A stretch of 11,829 nucleotides of DNA from Bacteroidales bacterium (GTDB taxonomy: Bacteria; Bacteroidota; Bacteroidia; Bacteroidales; WCHB1-69): the NCBI GenBank assembly GCA_012838875.1, contig DUOL01000127.1, positions 1 through 11,829 on the forward strand. Direction: 5' to 3'. The translations under genes were made by a program, and so were the position numbers. The notes under the pieces were generated by a model, which saw nothing but the letters and a program-made list of their open reading frames with translations, searched no databases and was not told where the DNA came from. Every line of letters starts with the position of its first letter. Within the stretch, counting starts at the first letter, position 1. Shown here piece by piece: positions 1-6,216 of this stretch.

Positions 1-283
1 GGACGTTCAATTTTTAAAACCGCTTGATGAAGAACTGCTACACAATATTGTGAGAACGCATAAACAGCTTATAACGGTTGAAGATGGCACCGTTAAAGGT
101 GGACTTTTCTCCGCTGTAGCCGAATTCCTGTCGCTGCATAATTACAGTAACCAATTAGCTCCCATAGCACTTCCCGACTGTTTTGTCGAGCACGGCGACC
201 TTCCAAGGCTTTATAAAAAATTTGGCGTTGACGCAGAAGGAATTGCCCGTTTTGTATTGAACATCGTTAACCCTAAGAATTAA
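1..283 (+). CDS. dxs: 1-deoxy-D-xylulose-5-phosphate synthase, C-terminal fragment
   Basis: This is the 3' end of dxs; the gene starts left of the window and the first whole codon is at position 2. DXS condenses pyruvate and glyceraldehyde 3-phosphate to DXP, the first step of the MEP isoprenoid pathway and also a thiamine and pyridoxal precursor. The visible 93 residues match the transketolase C-terminal domain of DXS: FLKPLDEELL, then ITVEDGTVKGG-SAVAEF, then LPDCFVEHGD and GVDAEGIARFV before the stop at 281-283. The GTG at 50 is an internal codon, because the reading frame and the homology continue upstream of it. No terminator hairpin follows; the next gene has its own promoter at 307-340. 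The family call is firm even though the catalytic N-terminal half is not visible. Confidence 0.93.
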   Translation, partial: DVQFLKPLDEELLHNIVRTHKQLITVEDGTVKGGLFSAVAEFLSLHNYSNQLAPIALPDCFVEHGDLPRLYKKFGVDAEGIARFVLNIVNPKN

Positions 284-306
284 AAAATTATTTTTTTCTA
301 CTTCTT

Positions 307-340
307 TTTGCACATTTTATATCAAATATAATATCTTTGC
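307..340 (+). promoter_or_regulatory. Bacteroidota-type promoter of the thioredoxin-fold operon
   Basis: TTTG at 307-310 and TATCTTTG at 332-339 match the Bacteroidota consensus (-33 TTTG, -7 TAnnTTTG) with 21 bases between the boxes. Transcription should begin near 346, leaving a 5' leader of only about 12 bases before the ATG at 358. Because the TTG at 337 lies inside the -7 box, it cannot be the start codon. Confidence 0.8.
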
Positions 341-357
341 AGTTAAATTTATTCGTT

Positions 358-873
358 ATGAAAAAAATATTTTTCTTTATCTTATTTTGTTATTTCGTTA
401 ACCCTATTTTTTCACAAGAAGATTCGCAGACTGCTAAATTTAGTACGCTTCCGTCCGTAGACATTAAAACGTTAGACGGAAAAAATTTCAACACAAAAGA
501 TATTGATAATGAGGGAAAACCGATAATCATAAGTTTATGGGCAACGTGGTGCCGTCCCTGTATTGAAGAGTTAACGGCAATTGCCGAACTATATGATGAT
601 TGGGTGGAAGAGACCGGCGTCAAACTGTACGCCATCTCTGTTGACGACTCCAAAACCGCTTCACGTGTCGTGCCTTTTGTGAACGGAAGAGCTTGGGAGT
701 ATGAAGTGCTACAAGATGTCAATTCCGACTTTAAACGTGCGATGAATGTGGTAGACATTCCATATCTCTGTGTTCTAAACGAAAAACGTGAAATCGTATG
801 GCAACATACCTCTTATGCACCCGGTAACGAAAATGAAATTTATGAAGTGGTGAAAAAAATATCAAATAAGTAA
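358..873 (+). CDS. TlpA/ResA-like periplasmic thiol-disulfide oxidoreductase
   Basis: The 171-residue protein has an N-terminal signal peptide (MKK, hydrophobic stretch to about residue 18, likely cleavage near FSQ at 18-20) followed by one thioredoxin-fold domain. The active site is WCRPC (W64, C65, C68) within SLWATWCRPCIEEL. The predicted cis-proline is P135 in the VDIPYL loop. This is the pattern of the TlpA/ResA/AhpC-TSA group, which reduces or transfers disulfides on the outer side of the cytoplasmic membrane. The start at 358 was chosen over an upstream TTG at 337 because that TTG is inside the -7 box and 358 begins a normal signal peptide. It leads an operon with the DUF6029-type barrel (11 bases downstream) and the Omp28-like lipoprotein, which suggests its partner is an envelope protein. 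The true substrate is unknown. Confidence 0.88.
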   Translation: MKKIFFFILFCYFVNPIFSQEDSQTAKFSTLPSVDIKTLDGKNFNTKDIDNEGKPIIISLWATWCRPCIEELTAIAELYDDWVEETGVKLYAISVDDSKTASRVVPFVNGRAWEYEVLQDVNSDFKRAMNVVDIPYLCVLNEKREIVWQHTSYAPGNENEIYEVVKKISNK

Positions 874-884
874 AAAAGTTTTTG

Positions 885-2573
885 ATGAAACGACAACTCC
901 TTTTTTTATGGCAAATTCTATTTCTTGCCTTACTATTGATTCCTTCATTGACAAAAGGGCAATCAACGATAGGCAGAGGTAAAATCAGCGGCGATTTTTC
1001 TTTTTCAGGCATGTATTATCTCCCTGATTCTCTGATTAATGCGACCGAAGCTGAAGAAAAAGTGCGTGCCAATACCTATCTTAATCTTCTCTATACAAAT
1101 GCTAATTTCAGCGTAGGAGCAAGATATGAATTTTATCTTTTTCCACTCATCGATTTTGAACAAATCGGTTATAAAGGGCAGGGTATTACTTACTTTTTCG
1201 CTGATTATAAAAATGATTTTTTGCAAGTAACCGCAGGTAGTTTCTACGAGCAGTTCGGTAATGGGTTTACGTTACGTGCCTACGAAGATAGGGCGTTAGG
1301 TATTGATAATAGTCTCTACGGTGCAAGAGTTAAAGTTACTCCTTATTCCGGAATAAACATTAAAGCTATTTGGGGAATCCAGCGGAAAAACTTTGATTTT
1401 AATTTCATGGATCGCAAGGATTTTGTACGCGGGGGAGATATGGAAGTTGTTTTTGATGAGATTTTTCCTAAGATGAGTGAACGAGGTTTTTCTACATCAG
1501 TAGGGGGGAGTTTTGTAAGTAAATATGAAAATCCTAAGGATGTAACTTTAAAATTACCTGCTAATGTGGGAGTCTGGTCGTTACGCTTTTTGTTCCGTTA
1601 CAAAGGATTTCGCATAGAGAGTGAATATGCAAACAAGATTAACGACCCTAACTTAGGTAATGGTTTTATCTATAAAAACGGAGAAGCTCTTTTCATCACT
1701 ACTTCGTACTCGCAAAAAGGACTCGGCGTCTCTCTTTCGTTTATTCGAACCGACAATATGGATTTTCGTTCACAACGTAACACCCCGAACACTACGCCTT
1801 TACTCCAAATCAATAATATGCCCTCTATTAATCACCAATACACGTATGCCTTATTGGGGAATTACAGTTTTGTTTCACAACCTAATGGCGAAATCGGTCT
1901 GCAATTACAAGCAAACTATAATATTCCTAAGAAAACGAAAATCGGAGGGAAGTACGGCACCGACCTTACTATCCATTATTCACGACTGCATGATATTGAT
2001 AAACAATTTGTTGCAGCTTCGGATTCCCTCGGTTCGTTGAAAGGAACGGACGGTTACACTTCCCATTTTTTAAAATTCGGAAAAAATCTCTTATATCAAG
2101 ATATCGGATTTGAGATGAGTAGACGTCTAAATTCACATTGGAAATTAGGGTTAGAATACAATTTCTTAACCTATAATCTACATCTTTTACAAGGCGAAGC
2201 AGACACGAACCTATTTAAGGGGCATCATGCAGGAGTGGAAGTTCAGTATAAAATTAATAGTCGACATGCGTTGCGATTAGATGCACAACATCTTTATTCT
2301 AAGCAAGATATGGGCAGTTGGTTGCACCTTTTAATTGAATATTCCATAAGTCCTCACTGGTTTTTCTCCGTTGCGGATGCGTGGAATTACGGAAATAGTC
2401 AAAAAGAAAAGAAAATCCACTATTTTAACGTAGCCGCTACTTACATTATTAAGACAACCCGCATTTCGTTACAATATGGCAAAACCCGTGAAGGGATTTT
2501 GTGTTCGGGCGGTGTTTGTAGAACGGTGCCGGCTTCCTACGGTGTTGGTTTGTCGGTTATAACCTCTTTTTAA
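885..2573 (+). CDS. DUF6029-type predicted outer-membrane beta-barrel protein
   Basis: This 562-residue exported protein has a signal peptide (MKRQLLFLWQ, hydrophobic to about residue 23, then KGQ). The rest consists of alternating short beta-strand-like segments rich in Tyr, Phe and Gly, ending in a C-terminal Phe, as many outer-membrane barrels do. The block GSFYEQFGNGFTLRAYEDRA with LGIDNSLYGARVK is one I recognise from the Bacteroidota family DUF6029; the function of that family is not established. Only two cysteines exist in the protein, C540 and C545, in GILCSGGVCRTVPA near the C terminus. The ATG at 885 is preferred to the TTG at 882. The gene lies 11 bases after the TlpA-like gene and 9 bases before the Omp28-like gene, so the three are surely co-transcribed. 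Membrane location is inferred from composition; no structure was predicted. Confidence 0.8.
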   Translation: MKRQLLFLWQILFLALLLIPSLTKGQSTIGRGKISGDFSFSGMYYLPDSLINATEAEEKVRANTYLNLLYTNANFSVGARYEFYLFPLIDFEQIGYKGQGITYFFADYKNDFLQVTAGSFYEQFGNGFTLRAYEDRALGIDNSLYGARVKVTPYSGINIKAIWGIQRKNFDFNFMDRKDFVRGGDMEVVFDEIFPKMSERGFSTSVGGSFVSKYENPKDVTLKLPANVGVWSLRFLFRYKGFRIESEYANKINDPNLGNGFIYKNGEALFITTSYSQKGLGVSLSFIRTDNMDFRSQRNTPNTTPLLQINNMPSINHQYTYALLGNYSFVSQPNGEIGLQLQANYNIPKKTKIGGKYGTDLTIHYSRLHDIDKQFVAASDSLGSLKGTDGYTSHFLKFGKNLLYQDIGFEMSRRLNSHWKLGLEYNFLTYNLHLLQGEADTNLFKGHHAGVEVQYKINSRHALRLDAQHLYSKQDMGSWLHLLIEYSISPHWFFSVADAWNYGNSQKEKKIHYFNVAATYIIKTTRISLQYGKTREGILCSGGVCRTVPASYGVGLSVITSF

Positions 2574-2582
2574 TTGATTAAA

Positions 2583-3464
2583 ATGGTAAAAATTATGCAA
2601 AATAGACCCTTTTTTATACTTTTTACGCTCCTTTCTCTCGTTTCATTAACTCTTTTATTCAGTTGTGATAAAATAGAGCCTCCCTACTTTAAAGATAGTA
2701 ATTTAGTGCAGACAGATGTCGATTTCCCCGATATTCTCAAGGACACGGTAACTCGTAAAATTTTAATTGAGGAGTATAGTGCGCAACAGTGTCAAAATTG
2801 TCCTACGCAAGGTGCGGGACCGTTAGCTCAACTCTTAGAAAAATATCCGAAAAAAATCGAGGTTGTTTGCATGCACGCAGGTGCGTTAGCACGCCCCAAT
2901 CCGATTCCTCCCTTTGATTATGATTTTCGAACGGATTTTGGCACTAACTTATATCAACAATATGTTTTAGCAGAGGGCGGCGGAATCCCGTGTGCCGTGG
3001 TCAATCGTACTCGTTATCAAGGAATGTATCCCTTAGGAAATGTTGATTGGGAAGCGGCTGTATTAAGTATTGATACACAGGTGTATGCAAGCATCCAACT
3101 GATTGCGAAATTTGAAAATAATCTATTAGTCGCTCATACGAAAACCACCTTTTATCAATCCATTGCCAATCCCGTTGTTCTCTCCCTTTTACTGATTGAA
3201 GACAATATTATTTCTCCTCAAATGGACGGAGCAACGATTATTGAAAATTATGTTCACAACCATGTTTTAAGAGCTTCTTTAAACGGAGACGGTACCTATC
3301 TTAACAGTTCGGGAATTATTGAAAAAGACTCTTCCTACTTGCAATCTCATCAAGTGAGTTTTGCCGAACATGACTGGAACATCAATAATTGTTCACTTGT
3401 TGCTTTTATTTTTGATGAGAGTACCGGAGAAGTTTTTCAAGTAAACCGAATAAAGGCTAAATAA
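2583..3464 (+). CDS. Omp28-related outer-membrane lipoprotein
   Basis: The product (293 residues from ATG 2583) has a lipoprotein signal: a hydrophobic stretch then LLFSC, with lipidated C28. The mature part begins DKIEPPY. The block KILIEEYSAQQCQNCP holds C70-x-x-C73, and EGGGIPCAVVNR supplies a Gly-Ile-Pro turn (P136, C137) resembling the cis-Pro loop of thioredoxin folds. This arrangement is typical of the Omp28-related family, named after Porphyromonas gingivalis Omp28. The C-terminal half looks like a beta-rich domain. ATG 2583 was chosen over TTG 2574 and ATG 2595: it leaves 9 bases after the upstream stop and a normal n-region. It is last in the TlpA-like operon. Whether the CQNC motif is redox active in this family is unknown to me; the context makes it plausible. 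Confidence 0.85.
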   Translation: MVKIMQNRPFFILFTLLSLVSLTLLFSCDKIEPPYFKDSNLVQTDVDFPDILKDTVTRKILIEEYSAQQCQNCPTQGAGPLAQLLEKYPKKIEVVCMHAGALARPNPIPPFDYDFRTDFGTNLYQQYVLAEGGGIPCAVVNRTRYQGMYPLGNVDWEAAVLSIDTQVYASIQLIAKFENNLLVAHTKTTFYQSIANPVVLSLLLIEDNIISPQMDGATIIENYVHNHVLRASLNGDGTYLNSSGIIEKDSSYLQSHQVSFAEHDWNINNCSLVAFIFDESTGEVFQVNRIKAK

Positions 3465-3495
3465 ATTTGAAAAAGCAAGGTGTTAAAAATAGTTT

Positions 3496-3504
3496 TACCT
3501 TTGC
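3496..3504 (+). promoter_or_regulatory. -7 box (TAnnTTTG) of the Rieske-like lipoprotein gene
   Basis: TACCTTTG at 3496-3503 followed by C matches the Bacteroidota -7 element, 25 bases before the ATG at 3529. The nearest TTTG (3466-3469) is 26 bases upstream, longer than the usual 19-21, so the -33 part is weak. This suggests the gene can be transcribed separately from the preceding operon. Confidence 0.55.
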
Positions 3505-3528
3505 AAGAGACAATTTAGAATCATCACT

Positions 3529-3951
3529 ATGAAAAAGATATATTTTTGTTTGATTCTCATTAGTTCAATTCTGTTTTTTCGGTGCGACGGTTACGAACAC
3601 CCGACCATCCCTGAAGTAAAAGTTAATTTTACCGTCTATCCAAACAGTGTTAACTATCTGGATTTGAATTACATAGGTGGATATATGTACTTTACGGGTG
3701 GTGTCGCAGGAATCATTGTGTATCGTTTAGATCAGAGCACTTTTTGTGCTTACGACAGGGCTTGTCCATACGATTGGGAAGAGAAAGATGCGTGGATTGT
3801 GGTAGAGGAGAGCGGATTGACTTTAACAGATGCTCATTGCGGGTCACGTTTTAATATTATTGACGGAGGCGTAGTTCGAGGACCTTCAAAACATCCGTTA
3901 AAAACTTATAAAACAAGATACGATGGAATGGTATTGAGGGTTTATAATTAA
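3529..3951 (+). CDS. Rieske-fold-like lipoprotein lacking the Fe-S ligands
   Basis: The product has 140 residues. MKK plus a hydrophobic stretch leads to FFRC (C19), a loose but acceptable Bacteroidota lipobox. The C-terminal two thirds follow the order of a Rieske [2Fe-2S] domain: an entry strand (GGVAGIIVYRLDQSTFCAYD), then ACPYDW (79-82) where CxH is expected, then HCGSRFNI (103-110) where C-x-C-H-GSRF is expected, then GGVVRGPSKHPLKTY. The ligand positions do not match: the first CxH reads C79-P-Y81, and the second pair aligns as Asp and Cys. A standard Rieske cluster is therefore unlikely. Remaining cysteines are C73, C79 and C104. I know similar short Rieske-like lipoproteins in Bacteroidota but no proven role. 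It follows the thiol-redox operon by 64 bases on the same strand. Orthology and function are uncertain. Confidence 0.7.
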   Translation: MKKIYFCLILISSILFFRCDGYEHPTIPEVKVNFTVYPNSVNYLDLNYIGGYMYFTGGVAGIIVYRLDQSTFCAYDRACPYDWEEKDAWIVVEESGLTLTDAHCGSRFNIIDGGVVRGPSKHPLKTYKTRYDGMVLRVYN

Positions 3952-3975
3952 AGCACGGAAAAAGTAAGGTAATAA

Positions 3976-4001
3976 AAAATAAAAAAGGTTCTATTTATTT
4001 T
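3976..4001. terminator. Weak AT-only inverted repeat between convergent genes
   Basis: AAAATAAA (3976-3983) and TTTATTTT (3994-4001) form an 8-bp A/T-only inverted repeat around a 10-base loop. It lies between the stop at 3949-3951 on the plus strand and the stop at 3995-3997 on the minus strand, overlapping the latter. The position fits a shared transcript end, but with no G/C pairs the hairpin is weak. Confidence 0.25.
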
Positions 4002-4318
4002 GTTTGTACGAGTCCTTTCAGTAACTTATCACATTCGTCTTGATACTCTTTTAACAAATTTTGTGCCGTATAAATTACAAATTGAATTGTTCCTTCGGTG
4101 TTTGAAAAACAATATCCATAATAGGAAATTTTAATCCCATACATCGTTCCGTCCATTTGAAGAAATAGAACTTTCAACCCGTTTACAAATCTATACTCCT
4201 CTTTTACAATTTGTAAGTCCGATAGCGCTGCTCTTCCATTTTCGTTAACTGCCTTTATTTGTGCTTGCAACCAATTAACTCCCAGTAAGATAACCAATAT
4301 TAATACTATTTTCTTCAT
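3995..4318 (-). CDS. Small exported protein of unknown function
   Basis: I do not recognise this 107-residue protein. It starts MKKIVLILVILLGVNWLQAQ, a clear Sec signal peptide with likely cleavage after LQA (residue 19). The mature part is about 88 residues, with an apparent beta-rich middle (YRFVNGLKVLFLQMDGTMYGIKISYYGYCF) and a more charged, probably helical end (LLKEYQDECDKLLKGL). It has two cysteines, C70 and C96. It lies 68 bases downstream of the lipoprotein gene on the same strand, with no good TAnnTTTG box in the gap, so it is probably the last gene of the hemW transcript. A 7-3-7 dyad sits in the gap. A periplasmic protein is the best guess. Confidence 0.65.
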   Translation of the reverse strand: MKKIVLILVILLGVNWLQAQIKAVNENGRAALSDLQIVKEEYRFVNGLKVLFLQMDGTMYGIKISYYGYCFSNTEGTIQFVIYTAQNLLKEYQDECDKLLKGLVQTK

Positions 4319-4344
4319 ATCTCTATTTTAATTTTATTACCATT

Positions 4345-4361
4345 TTAATTCACCGAATTAA
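4345..4361. repeat. 7-3-7 perfect dyad upstream of the small exported gene
   Basis: TTAATTC (4345-4351) and GAATTAA (4355-4361) are perfect inverted repeats separated by ACC, 27 bases before the start codon at 4318 on the minus strand. It could be a small operator or a processing hairpin. In this AT-rich gap chance is also possible. Confidence 0.3.
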
Positions 4362-4386
4362 TTATGCTATATTTTAAATCTCAATA

Positions 4387-4830
4387 TCAATACTTTAATT
4401 TTAAACCGACCGGAACTTTTAATACGTCTGAATCATACATATTTATATAAATAATCAAACTATCTTCTAATCCGTCATAGGTAACACTATATTTATCCAA
4501 CATTCCTCCCCAAACGCTATTTTCCGTTTCAAATGGACAACAACTACCAATTCGATAATATTCTATCTTTTCACCATTGGGTCCGCACAAAGCATTTAAA
4601 AATCTTCTTTCATTTATTGGTCCCTCAATACCGCCACCTACCATAACAGGATTTTTCTCAGTATAACCGTATGTTTTATCTCGACTGTACCGAGTGATTT
4701 TAAACATATTATTATCTATTAATTCTTGTTTTACTTGCGGACTTCCATACGTTCCACTTGACATTTTTTTTAGTGTGGAACAGGATAAAAGAATTAAAAA
4801 CGGCATAATAAAAATCAATATTTTCTTCAT
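4387..4830 (-). CDS. Small lipoprotein, YGYTEKNP / GSCCPF family
   Basis: The product has 147 residues. MKKILIFIMPFLILLSC is a lipoprotein signal peptide with lipidated C17. The mature protein contains YGYTEKNPVMVGG (54-66), NERRFLNALCGPNGEKI (73-89), RIGSCCPF (93-100) with adjacent C97 and C98, and a beta-rich end (VTYDGLEDSLIIYINMYD). I recall related short Bacteroidota lipoproteins sharing these blocks, some labelled in databases as a 2-dehydro-3-deoxyphosphooctonate aldolase. The length, the lipobox and the absence of an aldolase barrel argue against that label. It follows hemW by 26 bases on the same strand, so it is probably co-transcribed. No function can be assigned; the Cys-Cys pair is the most distinctive feature. 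Confidence 0.75.
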   Translation of the reverse strand: MKKILIFIMPFLILLSCSTLKKMSSGTYGSPQVKQELIDNNMFKITRYSRDKTYGYTEKNPVMVGGGIEGPINERRFLNALCGPNGEKIEYYRIGSCCPFETENSVWGGMLDKYSVTYDGLEDSLIIYINMYDSDVLKVPVGLKLKY

Positions 4831-4856
4831 AAAGTTGTTCTATTTATTATTTGTGT

Positions 4857-5981
4857 CTACTCCGCAAATAAAGTCATTGCAATATCGTCTGCCCACAGTT
4901 TTCCTCTATTGGTTAATCGTATGATATTGTTATTAAAAGTGTAATTTTCGGCGTCAATTGCCTCTATTTTTTCTAATACCCACTCTTTTTTTTCGGCTCC
5001 GAACTGTTTTTCCAATAACTCTAAATCCACACCTTCGTTGGTGCGCAGCCGTAACAATATGTACTCATTATAATGCTCTTCGGCAGTTAAGACCTCTTCT
5101 TCATAAAACGGCTCATTGTTTTCAATCAACGTAATATATTGAGCTACATTAGCAATGTTCCATTTTCGAGACGCCAAATTGTAGGAATGTGCAGACGGTC
5201 CGACCCCTAAATAAGGCATCTGTTGCCAATAAGAAAAATTGTGCTTCGATATAAAATTAGATTTAGCAAAGTTCGATATTTCATACTGTTCAAGCCCCTC
5301 TTTCTCGCTCATTTCCAATAAAATATAGAAATCACGCACGGCATGCGTATCGTCAACCTCATCTACCAAACCTTTTTCAATTCTCTTTTTCAGTAACGTA
5401 TTTTCTTCGACTGTAAGCGCATAGGCAGAAAAGTGTTGAATAGGATATGAAAAAGCCATTTTTAAATCGTCTTTCCACATCTCCTCACTTCGTTCCGTTA
5501 TGCCATAAATTAAGTCTATTGAAATATTCTCAAAATCGGCTAAAAGTGCATTTTTTATGGCATTTTCTGCACTTTTTGCACTATGTTGACGATGTAAAAA
5601 GTGCAAGATAACATCATTAAATGACTGAATACCGATGCTCAAACGATTAATACCAAGTTTTTTTAACATTTTCAGATACTCTAATGTCAGCCGCTCAGGA
5701 TTTACTTCAATAGTAACTTCAATATCTTTTTCAAAACTGTAATATTTAGCAATTTTATTGAGAATTGCGTCTAATTCGATAACTGTAAAAAGGGAGGGCG
5801 TCCCACCTCCGAAATAGAGTGTCTTTAAATGACGTTGTGGCAGATAATTAGTTGTATTCTTAATTTCCGTTAATAGTGCATTGATAAATGGGGCTTTCAA
5901 CGACAACGAAGAGATAGAATAAAAACCGCAATAGCTACACTTTCTCGTACAAAAAGGAAGATGAACGTATAGGGAAGACAT
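4857..5981 (-). CDS. hemW: Radical SAM heme chaperone HemW
   Basis: This 374-residue radical SAM protein is of normal HemW length. The 4Fe-4S motif CxxxCxxC is C11, C15 and C18 in PFCTRKCSYCGFYS, followed by the SAM-binding GGGTPS at 58-63, the beta-strand EVNPE and the RLSIGIQSF block. A HNFSYW motif and a C-terminal winged-helix-like HemN_C domain follow. HemW binds heme and delivers it to membrane respiratory enzymes. It differs from coproporphyrinogen dehydrogenase HemN by starting directly at the radical SAM domain, which argues against HemN despite frequent mislabelling. It reads away from tRNA-Glu, with a strong terminator only 20 bases before its start codon, so its promoter is unclear. 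Two small exported-protein genes follow it. I am confident of the family; the heme chaperone role comes from characterised homologues. Confidence 0.92.
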   Translation of the reverse strand: MSSLYVHLPFCTRKCSYCGFYSISSLSLKAPFINALLTEIKNTTNYLPQRHLKTLYFGGGTPSLFTVIELDAILNKIAKYYSFEKDIEVTIEVNPERLTLEYLKMLKKLGINRLSIGIQSFNDVILHFLHRQHSAKSAENAIKNALLADFENISIDLIYGITERSEEMWKDDLKMAFSYPIQHFSAYALTVEENTLLKKRIEKGLVDEVDDTHAVRDFYILLEMSEKEGLEQYEISNFAKSNFISKHNFSYWQQMPYLGVGPSAHSYNLASRKWNIANVAQYITLIENNEPFYEEEVLTAEEHYNEYILLRLRTNEGVDLELLEKQFGAEKKEWVLEKIEAIDAENYTFNNNIIRLTNRGKLWADDIAMTLFAE

Positions 5982-6001
5982 CGTTTCAAAATTTTAATAA
6001 T

Positions 6002-6037
6002 AAAAAAACTCCGAAGTAAGCAATTCGGAGTTTTTTT
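6002..6037 (-). terminator. Strong intrinsic terminator after tRNA-Glu
   Basis: AAAAAAACTCCGAA (6002-6015) pairs perfectly with TTCGGAGTTTTTTT (6024-6037) around an 8-base loop. The core is ACTCCGAA/TTCGGAGT. Read on the minus strand it follows the 3' end of tRNA-Glu by 6 bases and ends in a run of T, so it should end the tRNA transcript. The symmetric A/T tails mean it could also work on the plus strand. It stands 20 bases before the hemW start codon. Confidence 0.9.
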
Positions 6038-6043
6038 ATTTTG

Positions 6044-6118
6044 TACCGCATAGGGGATTCGAACCCCTGATTTCAAGGATGAAAACCTTGCGTCCTAGGC
6101 CAACTAGACGAATGCGGC
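6044..6118 (-). tRNA. tRNA-Glu (anticodon UUC)
   Basis: The minus strand folds into a full cloverleaf of 75 bases. The acceptor stem is GCCGCAT with ATGCGGT, the first pair being a G-U wobble. The D arm begins GTCTAG and ends AGGAC. The anticodon arm is CAAGG-TTTTCAT-CCTTG, giving anticodon TTC at the centre of a seven-base loop. The T arm is AGGGG-TTCGAAT-CCCCT, and the discriminator base is A. The 3' CCA is not encoded. The anticodon and the TTCGTCTAG start are typical of bacterial tRNA-Glu. It has its own promoter (6149-6178) and terminator (6002-6037), so it is a single-gene unit. Glu-tRNA also feeds tetrapyrrole synthesis in organisms using the C5 pathway, which is of interest beside hemW. 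Confidence 0.96.
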
Positions 6119-6148
6119 GCATATTTTCTCTTTTCAGGTTTGAGGTTG

Positions 6149-6179
6149 CAAAAATACATCTTTTTTTAATATAAACAAT
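6149..6179 (-). promoter_or_regulatory. Promoter of tRNA-Glu
   Basis: On the minus strand TATTTTTG (complement of 6149-6156) matches the -7 TAnnTTTG box, and ATTG (complement of 6176-6179) lies 19 bases upstream as the -33 element. Transcription would start near 6142, about 24 bases before the mature tRNA 5' end at 6118. It lies back to back with the promoter of the Fur-like gene. Confidence 0.75.
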
Positions 6180-6184
6180 TTTTT

Positions 6185-6214
6185 CTTGTAAAAAAACAAA
6201 AAATAGTATCTTTG
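6185..6214 (+). promoter_or_regulatory. Promoter of the Fur-like regulator gene
   Basis: CTTG (6185-6188) and TATCTTTG (6207-6214) fit the -33 and -7 elements with 18 bases between them. The -33 boxes of this promoter and of the divergent tRNA-Glu promoter are only 5 bases apart. The predicted start of transcription (about 6221) lies inside the dyad at 6217-6232. Confidence 0.75.
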
Positions 6215-6216
6215 CA

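Noticed and set aside
337..357. TTG start giving seven extra residues on the TlpA-like protein
   Set aside because: The TTG lies within the -7 promoter box (332-339), upstream of the expected transcription start; ATG 358 begins a normal signal peptide.
390..758. Minus-strand open frame inside the TlpA-like gene, and similar ones at 8440-8946, 6841-7065, 7949-8212 and 10629-10986
   Set aside because: All are opposite strongly supported genes, have no recognisable domains and no promoter; they are shadows of coding sequence.
1660..2040. Plus-strand open frame inside the DUF6029-type gene, and similar ones at 9075-9326 and 10811-11086
   Set aside because: These are out-of-frame readings of intact genes with no homology of their own.
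4857..5981. Annotation as oxygen-independent coproporphyrinogen III oxidase HemN
   Set aside because: The protein starts right at the radical SAM motif and has the shorter HemW architecture (374 residues), lacking the longer N-terminal region of HemN.
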